From contig CAYRCC010000057.1 in the NCBI GenBank assembly GCA_964422725.1, positions 1 to 10,722 on the forward strand: a stretch of 10,722 nt of DNA, given 5' to 3'. The notes under the pieces are model-generated. The model made no database searches and was not told where the DNA came from. It saw nothing but the letters and a program-made list of their open reading frames with translations. The DNA is from CAKSNH01 sp964422725. Its GTDB lineage: Bacteria; Bacillota; Clostridia; UBA1381. Of this stretch, positions 6,253 to 10,722 are shown piece by piece (within the stretch, counting starts at the first letter, position 1; every line of letters begins with the position of its first letter). Both the position numbers and the translations under genes were made by a program.

Positions 6253-8348
6253 TATTGAGTCATTCCTTTCTCAGATTTTTTCTGTTTTTTTTCACTGTAA
6301 AAATCCGCTTTATATGTTGTATAATGCACTATCGGGTCAAGTACAACAAACAGTACCGGAAGAACTATAAGCACACCTATGCCCGACAGCACCGCACCTC
6401 GTCCTACCAATATTCCAAGCTGTGCGATAATGCCGTTTGATGACATAAACCCAAGGAAAAATCCGCAGACTGTCAGTATGGTTGCCGATGTCATAATCGA
6501 CAGCGACGTATCTGTAAGAGTTTGTATACCTGCCTGTTTGGCTTTCATACTCCGGCGGTTTTCTATAAACCTGTCAGCAAACAAAATCGCATAGTCAACC
6601 GTCGCCCCAAGCTGTATCGAGCTTATAATCAAATAGCCTATGTAAAATATTGTTTCGTCCGTAAAATACGGAAACGACAAATTAATCCACACCGACGATT
6701 CTATAACCGCAAGCAATATAACCGGTATTACCAAGGCTTTAAAATTCAAAAGCAGTATCAGTGCTATCGCGCCGATTGAAATTATATTAACCTTTCTGTT
6801 GTCCTCGGTTACAACGCCTTTCAAATCATATGAATTTGCCGTCTGTCCCACCAGATAGAACGACTCGCCGTAATATCGCGAGGCAACTTCCTCTATCGAC
6901 TGTACAAGGTCAAACGCCTCGTCGCCCTCAACCTCCGTACCCACCTCCAGTACAAGCCTGCTGTAATTCGGTGACAGCAATTTTGCCACATCATTCGGAT
7001 TACCGAAGTTTGTGGGGATTTGAACTCCCACACTTCCGGCATAAGATGTCACCGAAGTAATCTGCGGTATTTTTGTCAATTCGTCGGCAAGCTTTTTGTC
7101 GGTTGCCAGATGTCCCTCGGGAACCATAAGCACCATCGGATTTGATTTACCGAATTTTTCGTTTATCAACGCGGTATCGTCACCCAGCTGTGTTCCCTCG
7201 CCGTATATCCCCGATGAACCGTAAATAAAGCTGTTTTGGTTTTGTGCGAAATACGCCGGAATTGTCACGATTACAAACACAAGTAAAATCGGTGCTCTGA
7301 ATTTCATTACCACATGACCGAGCTTTTTAAACGGCGGTATAAACATTTTATGCTCCGTTTTGTCTATCAGCTTGTAACAGCAAAGCGTAGCGCACGGCAA
7401 AAATACAATAACCGCAAACAGTGAAAGTGCAATGGCTTTTGCCATAACAATACCCATATCCGCACCTATTTTAAATTTCATAACCATAAGTGCCGCAAAG
7501 CCGATAACCGTTGTCAAACCGCTTGACATAATCGAAGTGAACGATTTTTTTACCGCTGTAATCATAGCCTTGGTTACATTGCTCTCCTCCTGCCGACATT
7601 CCGCAAATCTGTGCAGCAGGAATATCGAATAATCCATCGACACCGCAAGCTGGAGTATACTGCCTGCCGAATTTGTAACAAACGATATTTCACCCAATAT
7701 CAAATTAGTCCCTGAATTAAGTACAATGGCTATACCGATTGTGCTGAGAAACAATACCGGCTCAAACCACGATGTAGTGGTAAATATCAGTATTATAAAC
7801 ACCAATATAATTACAATGACCATTATTTTCTGAATTTCTTTTGCCGTCAGTGTAATTGATGTCGCGGTATCTGCCGCACTGCCCGACACCGCGCCTTTCT
7901 CACCGAGCATATCGCGTATATCGGCAATTGCCTGTTCCTGTTTATCCTCGTCAATAGTCAGTGTAAACAGAGCGCAGCCGTCTTTGTAGTAATCCTCAAG
8001 AGTCTTTTCGGCGATAAACTCCGTCGGCTGATACACATTAACCGAATCATCGAGCCACGTTACATTTGTCACTCCGTCCACCGCTTTCAGCTTATCCTTA
8101 TAAACCAGTGAATCGGGAATTGTGACATCTTTTATCATAACTCTTGCGTTCGGTGTTCCCTCGGTGTACTCCTCGTCCATAATGTCAAGTGCCACAGTGG
8201 ACTGCGAGTCGTCGGGCAGATAATCCATAAGATTGTAGTTTATGCTTACATCTTGTGCCGCCAGCATACATATCAGTGATGCTGCCAGAAATATAAGCAC
8301 AACAATATACCTACATTTCAGCATAAACTTTAATATGTGGTCTATCAT
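6252..8348 (-). CDS. MMPL/RND-superfamily transporter
   Basis: This 698-residue membrane protein has the classic two-fold RND layout. TM1 (about 15-31) is followed by an extracytoplasmic domain (32-172), TM2-TM6 (174-324), a cytoplasmic linker, TM7 (352-367), a second extracytoplasmic domain (368-518) and TM8-TM12 (521-672), ending in a basic tail. The proton-relay Asp-Tyr pairs typical of MmpL-type pumps are present in TM4 (D239-Y240, in SMDYS) and TM10 (D585-Y586, in TVDYA). The pump should therefore be proton-driven, moving lipid-like, hydrophobic or peptide substrates outward; the substrate cannot be read from the sequence. ATG at 8348 has AAGGTGG about 9 nt upstream. It is the first gene of the operon, transcribed from the divergent control region shared with the TetR gene. 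The extracytoplasmic domains are short and carry no Leu-x-x-Gly repeats, which sit in the next protein instead. Confidence 0.93.
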   Translation of the reverse strand: MIDHILKFMLKCRYIVVLIFLAASLICMLAAQDVSINYNLMDYLPDDSQSTVALDIMDEEYTEGTPNARVMIKDVTIPDSLVYKDKLKAVDGVTNVTWLDDSVNVYQPTEFIAEKTLEDYYKDGCALFTLTIDEDKQEQAIADIRDMLGEKGAVSGSAADTATSITLTAKEIQKIMVIVIILVFIILIFTTTSWFEPVLFLSTIGIAIVLNSGTNLILGEISFVTNSAGSILQLAVSMDYSIFLLHRFAECRQEESNVTKAMITAVKKSFTSIMSSGLTTVIGFAALMVMKFKIGADMGIVMAKAIALSLFAVIVFLPCATLCCYKLIDKTEHKMFIPPFKKLGHVVMKFRAPILLVFVIVTIPAYFAQNQNSFIYGSSGIYGEGTQLGDDTALINEKFGKSNPMVLMVPEGHLATDKKLADELTKIPQITSVTSYAGSVGVQIPTNFGNPNDVAKLLSPNYSRLVLEVGTEVEGDEAFDLVQSIEEVASRYYGESFYLVGQTANSYDLKGVVTEDNRKVNIISIGAIALILLLNFKALVIPVILLAVIESSVWINLSFPYFTDETIFYIGYLIISSIQLGATVDYAILFADRFIENRRSMKAKQAGIQTLTDTSLSIMTSATILTVCGFFLGFMSSNGIIAQLGILVGRGAVLSGIGVLIVLPVLFVVLDPIVHYTTYKADFYSEKKQKKSEKGMTQ

Positions 8349-8413
8349 TACTTTTTCCCACCTTCTTTAATATTTTATACACCGTTATTTTTAACGTACA
8401 CAAATATTTTTAA

Positions 8414-8442
8414 TTGACATTTGTATGTATATAGTATATAAT
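8414..8442 (+). promoter_or_regulatory. Consensus sigma-A promoter of the TetR gene
   Basis: TTGACA (8414-8419), a 17-nt spacer and TATAAT (8437-8442) match the consensus at every position. Transcription should start near 8449, leaving an untranslated leader of about 128 nt before the TetR ATG. A promoter this strong for a regulator gene normally implies repression, most simply autorepression. Confidence 0.82.
8428..8440. promoter_or_regulatory. Candidate TetR operator (13-bp palindrome over both -10 regions)
   Basis: TATATAGTATATA is a perfect odd palindrome centred on 8434. It covers the end of the rightward spacer, part of the rightward -10 box and the whole leftward -10 box. A dimeric repressor bound here would block both promoters. 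The caution is that AT-rich promoter DNA often contains short palindromes by chance. The half-site TATGTATAT starts just left of it, at 8424-8432. Confidence 0.5.
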
Positions 8443-8461
8443 GTAAATATAAATTATTCAA
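8433..8461 (-). promoter_or_regulatory. Leftward promoter of the pump operon
   Basis: On the minus strand TTGAAT (8461-8456) is followed after exactly 17 nt by TATACT (8438-8433). The predicted start is near 8426, giving a leader of about 77 nt to the pump ATG. The -10 box overlaps that of the rightward TetR promoter, so the two promoters compete for or exclude each other's polymerase and can be shut by a single bound repressor. Confidence 0.65.
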
Positions 8462-8489
8462 CAAACAAATTTTGTGTTTTGTATTTTAT

Positions 8490-8513
8490 TATACATATGT
8501 GGAAATATGTATA
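8490..8513. promoter_or_regulatory. Inverted repeat TATACATAT-6-ATATGTATA, candidate second operator
   Basis: Nine-base arms (8490-8498 and 8505-8513) are perfect complements around a 6-bp centre (GTGGAA). The size, about 24 bp, is in the range of TetR-family operators. The site lies in the TetR leader, about 40 bp downstream of its predicted start and upstream of the leftward -35. The arm TATGTATA recurs at 8424-8431 within the promoter spacer, which supports a shared recognition sequence. Confidence 0.5.
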
Positions 8514-8541
8514 TTTTTACACTTTACGGTATAGTTAAATC

Positions 8542-8553
8542 ACACAAATGTGT
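8542..8553 (+). repeat. Small inverted repeat ACACA-aa-TGTGT ahead of the TetR ribosome site
   Basis: Five-base perfect arms surround two bases, ending 7 nt before the TetR Shine-Dalgarno region (AAAGGCGG, 8561-8568). It could be a minor protein-binding site; the 2-nt loop is too small for a stable RNA hairpin. No further support is seen. Confidence 0.2.
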
Positions 8554-8576
8554 TATAGCGAAAGGCGGTCTATATT

Positions 8577-9152
8577 ATGAAAAATAACAACGAGAAAACT
8601 GATTTACGTGTACGCAGAACCTATAAATTATTATCTGATGCACTTATTACGCTGATGAAAGTGAAGCCTTTTGAGAAAATAAGCGTTATGGATATATGCA
8701 ACGAAGCTATGGTGCACCGCGCAACATTTTACACGCACTTTGAAGATAAATATCAGTTGCTGAAATATTGTATGAGGGAGTTGGTGATTGCATTCGACGA
8801 AAGTGAACCGTCCGAAAACACAATGCACGGTTACAACGAATATTATATTGAAATATTAAAAAAAATCCTTGCTACCGTTTCCGAAAAGAAGGATTTATAT
8901 TCAATGATATTTAAGAAAAACAAAAGTGATTCTATGCTGACTGATTTTCAAAACTCCATTGCCGAGAAAATCGCCGAAAACATAGCAAAAGCAAAAAATA
9001 CGGGAGTGGTGTTTCCTATTCCTACGGAAATACTGTCAACCTTTTATGCCGCCGGCTGTATGAGCGTTGCCGAATGGTGGCTGTCAACCGATATGAATAT
9101 GCCGATTGATGATTTGATACATTATATGAATTTACTCATTTCAAGGTTTTAA
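8577..9152 (+). CDS. TetR/AcrR-family transcriptional regulator
   Basis: The product is 191 residues, the usual TetR length. The N-terminal DNA-binding domain covers about 10-62, with the helix-turn-helix at about 37-57 (ISVMDICNEA, then HRATFYTHFEDK, the classic TFYxHF signature). The remaining helical region (about 65-191) is the variable ligand and dimer domain; its ligand cannot be inferred. ATG at 8577 has AAAGGCGG 8 nt upstream. The gene is divergent from the pump operon, and their promoters overlap, so it most likely represses both itself and the operon until an inducer binds. TetR regulators divergent from RND/MMPL pumps are a common arrangement, and the inducer is often a pump substrate or related compound. 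Confidence 0.92.
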   Translation: MKNNNEKTDLRVRRTYKLLSDALITLMKVKPFEKISVMDICNEAMVHRATFYTHFEDKYQLLKYCMRELVIAFDESEPSENTMHGYNEYYIEILKKILATVSEKKDLYSMIFKKNKSDSMLTDFQNSIAEKIAENIAKAKNTGVVFPIPTEILSTFYAAGCMSVAEWWLSTDMNMPIDDLIHYMNLLISRF

Positions 9153-9426
9153 GCATAAATTATAAGTGTCAACGGCACACCGACATTTTGGGCGGTGTGC
9201 CGGATTGGCGGAATGTGAGAAAGCTTAGGTGCCGGCGGTATTGCCGTGTTTGTATATGCTTTAAAGGTCAAGGGGCTGTCTGCCAATCAGAAGTCAAGAC
9301 TGCAGATGCGGATAATTTCTGTTTTTTTAACTTTTCGCAGTTAAATTGACGTATACACAGTTTTGAATTTTTGTGCGCGGTTATAATACTTTTGCGCTTG
9401 AACTTTAACAGCCGGCACTTTTGCCG
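9153..9426. other. Intergenic stretch between convergent genes, partly decayed
   Basis: A perfect 10-bp stem CGGCACACCG/CGGTGTGCCG (9173-9202, 10-nt loop) lies 20 bp after the TetR stop but has no T run on either side, so it is at best an atypical terminator. A 5-bp hairpin CGGCA/TGCCG (9413-9426) touches the stop codon of the leftward gene. The plus-strand frame 9219-9344 lacks a start codon yet reads like a membrane-protein fragment (GAGGIAVFVYALK). No intact gene with a ribosome site is seen. Confidence 0.4.
9173..9202 (+). terminator. GC-rich hairpin downstream of the TetR gene (atypical terminator)
   Basis: The 10-bp stem is perfect and stable, and its place just after the TetR stop codon, between convergent genes, suits a transcription end or an RNA-stabilising 3' structure. 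The missing U tract (GATTGGCGG follows) argues against simple intrinsic termination. Confidence 0.35.
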
Positions 9427-10269
9427 TCAACAATGAAATTTATCTTCTTCTTTCGGTTTTCTTTTAGCCTCAAAAGCCTCTTTCATTGCCGTTTTTCTCG
9501 CATATATCGCCTCAACCTCTTTTTCGATATCCACCGGAGGATAATGCAGTCCGCTCTTAAGTGCCTGTACCATTTGTTCTGTGCGATTGCGGATTTTATA
9601 TTCCTTTCCGTCCTTGACAAAAATATTTCCGGTTTGTCCGAAAATAAGTTGTACATTATTCTCCGCACAAGCCTCATAAACTTTTTTCACCCACTCATAA
9701 TGCAGCGGTCGGGAGCCCAAATAATTTTCACCGCCCGCAAGAACAGTTTCTATTTTTCCCGTTTTAAGATACGGTGCTATGTCAACTTCGCCGATAAACG
9801 GCTTTAAGCTTACCCAGCGGTGTTTTGCCGGCAAGTCAAGCAAATACGGTATTCTTTCTTCAAGACGTTTCTGATTTTCGCACGAAACCGAAAATGATAC
9901 ATTGTCCCAGCCGTCACCCCAATCATAGGGCAGACAGTCCTTTATGCGTTCCGCACGTTTTGTAAGCAGTGAAAAAGTCACATTCGGTCGTCTGCGGATA
10001 AAATCCCACGCCTCAATACGCCATTCATCGGCTTCCTCAATAAAAAAGTCACTCGCCATACATACTCGCACAAAGCACCCGTCAGGCAGCTTATAATCCC
10101 CGTTTCTTGTCTTTTTTACAGGCAAATTGAAATCCGATTTGTTTCTTACCACTTCATTGGTATCTCTGCCATAACGCTTATCCAGAAAATATGCATAGCA
10201 GTTCTGACAACCCTCCGAACATTTGTGACAGCCATGCCAAGGATTCCATATTTTATCGTTCAAGTCCAT
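9427..10269 (-). CDS. DUF5131 family protein (phage Gp37/Gp68-type, radical-SAM-like)
   Basis: This 280-residue protein carries the family's N-terminal signature WNPWHGC...SEGCQNCYA, with Cys14, Cys21 and Cys24 in the C-x6-C-x2-C arrangement thought to bind an iron-sulfur cluster, plus an extra Cys17. Other family blocks are in order: MASDFFIEE (71-79), LLTKRAERI (101-109), VSCENQKRLEERIP (128-141), RWVSLKPFIGEVD (151-163), AGGENYLGSRPLHYEWV (178-194) and IFGQTGN (209-215). The C-terminal 35 residues are a charged helix. The family is found in phages, mobile elements and chromosomes, and its biochemical role is not established. ATG at 10269 has GGAAGGA about 11 nt upstream. It converges on the TetR gene, stands alone, and is not obviously linked to the pump operon. 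Confidence 0.88.
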   Translation of the reverse strand: MDLNDKIWNPWHGCHKCSEGCQNCYAYFLDKRYGRDTNEVVRNKSDFNLPVKKTRNGDYKLPDGCFVRVCMASDFFIEEADEWRIEAWDFIRRRPNVTFSLLTKRAERIKDCLPYDWGDGWDNVSFSVSCENQKRLEERIPYLLDLPAKHRWVSLKPFIGEVDIAPYLKTGKIETVLAGGENYLGSRPLHYEWVKKVYEACAENNVQLIFGQTGNIFVKDGKEYKIRNRTEQMVQALKSGLHYPPVDIEKEVEAIYARKTAMKEAFEAKRKPKEEDKFHC

Positions 10270-10339
10270 TATTGCTCATATCCTTCCCGTTTACCAAAAT
10301 ATCGTTTGTTTTACCGATGCTGATTTGCCGGTCCTTTGA

Positions 10340-10345
10340 ATTATA
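10340..10345 (-). promoter_or_regulatory. Possible -10 box for the DUF5131 gene
   Basis: A perfect TATAAT on the minus strand lies 71 bp upstream of the DUF5131 ATG, but no good -35 is found at 16-18 nt. A second TATAAT at 10450-10445 with a weak TTGCAA-like -35 (19-nt spacing) is an alternative that would put the 10400-10438 hairpin at the 5' end of the transcript. Confidence 0.25.
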
Positions 10346-10399
10346 CAACAGCTACGGTAAAAATTTATTGCAGCAAGCAAATATTGATTATTAGGCTGT

Positions 10400-10438
10400 T
10401 GACAAGTCTTTCAAAAAACGCTGTTTTTTGAAGTGTCA
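10400..10438. repeat. Long two-part hairpin, possible mobile-element end
   Basis: TTCAAAAAAC/GTTTTTTGAA is a perfect 10-bp stem with a GCT loop (10410-10432), enclosed by TGACA/TGTCA (10400-10404 and 10434-10438) after a short internal mismatch. The left flank GGCTGTTGACAAG resembles insertion-sequence terminal repeats in style, but no matching partner repeat or transposase is in the window. Confidence 0.4.
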
Positions 10439-10674
10439 GTCGCGATTATATCCTTTGCAATTTCACATTTTGCAAAAATAACTTTCAGTAAAAACCGTAA
10501 AATGAAATAATCAAAAAGATGACTCACATTAAAAAACTCCGAAATAACATTAAATAATCAAATTAAACACAAAAAGAGGTTTCAATATGAGTTAGATACA
10601 GTATATCACAAAAAGCCAAAAAAATAAACACTTAAATTGAAAAAAGGAATAAAAATCAACAGACGGCAAACAGC

Positions 10675-10722
10675 TCAATCCTTTTCAAAAAGTTTTTCGC
10701 TGTCCGCAGACAGCGAAATCCC
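10675..10722 (-). CDS. Possible C-terminal end of a leftward gene entering from the right
   Basis: The minus-strand frame from the right edge reads GISLSADSEKLFEKD and stops with TGA at 10677-10675. Sixteen codons are too few to identify a product. The same DNA is a 10-bp perfect inverted repeat (10695-10704 and 10709-10718), so it may instead be a palindromic repeat element rather than coding sequence. Confidence 0.22.
   Translation of the reverse strand, partial: GISLSADSEKLFEKD

Larger units (their letters stand above)
10270..10674. other. A-rich gene-poor region upstream of the DUF5131 gene
   Basis: No convincing gene is seen. Contents: a long hairpin (10400-10438), an inverted repeat TTTGCAA/TTGCAAA (10454-10476), two copies of AAATAATCAAA (10505-10515 and 10552-10562), and a ribosome site with an ATG that stops after two codons (10573-10595). 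The strong A bias on the plus strand and lack of coding frames suggest decayed or regulatory DNA. Confidence 0.4.

Noticed and set aside
9198..9350. 50-codon plus-strand ORF starting at GTG 9198
   Set aside because: It starts inside the hairpin stem, has no ribosome site and a cysteine/arginine-rich composition unlike a real protein; the overlapping startless frame looks more protein-like.
9346..9387. Rightward promoter with TATAAT at 9382-9387
   Set aside because: The nearest -35-like boxes, TTGAAT and TTGACG, are 13 and 30 nt away, neither a workable spacing, and it would only produce antisense RNA to the DUF5131 gene.
10635..10722. Plus-strand frame from TTG at 10635 open to the right edge
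   Set aside because: No ribosome site precedes the TTG and the composition is lysine/serine-rich; the palindrome alone explains the protein-like stretch near the end.
1..10722. CRISPR array, tRNA or rRNA genes
   Set aside because: No regularly spaced repeats, cloverleaf-like segments or rRNA-like stretches were recognised on either strand.

Overview
The window looks like a chromosome segment of a low-to-mid-GC member of the Clostridia (Firmicutes), possibly a gut Oscillospiraceae-type bacterium. Evidence: AT-rich intergenic DNA with consensus sigma-A promoters, strong AGGAGG-type ribosome binding sites, an S-layer-homology (SLH) protein, a Gram-positive-style lipoprotein and a TetR-controlled MMPL pump. 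Genus is not determinable by eye.

Layout, left to right. 1-555 is gene-poor. It may hold the first codons of a leftward gene leaving the window (start at 80, apparently frameshifted at an A8 run), a possible small RNA with its own promoter and terminator (82-233), and a strong 16-bp-stem terminator (467-506). 556-8348 is a four-gene leftward operon, in transcription order: MMPL/RND-type transporter (8348-6252), secreted Leu-x-x-Gly heptad-repeat protein (6252-4171, start overlapping the pump stop by one base), lipoprotein membrane-fusion adaptor with two tandem adaptor modules (4118-2847), and an SLH-domain surface protein (2826-556). 8349-8576 is a compact divergent control region: a consensus rightward promoter and a good leftward promoter have overlapping -10 boxes, with a 13-bp palindrome on both and further TATGTATA-type half-sites nearby. 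8577-9152 is the divergent TetR-family regulator. 9153-9426 is non-coding or decayed. 9427-10269 is an unrelated leftward DUF5131 (phage Gp37/Gp68-type, radical-SAM-like) gene. 10270-10722 is A-rich and gene-poor, with a long A/T hairpin, a possible broken ORF start and, at the right edge, a palindrome that may be the 3' end of another leftward gene.

How the genes may work together: the regulator probably senses a ligand and represses both itself and the operon. The pump would move a hydrophobic or amphipathic substrate across the cytoplasmic membrane. The repeat protein, double-module adaptor and SLH protein are all exported and co-translated with it, so they are candidates for a route or scaffold from the membrane out to the wall or S-layer. 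Family assignments are well supported by sequence; the idea of a trans-envelope machine is inference.
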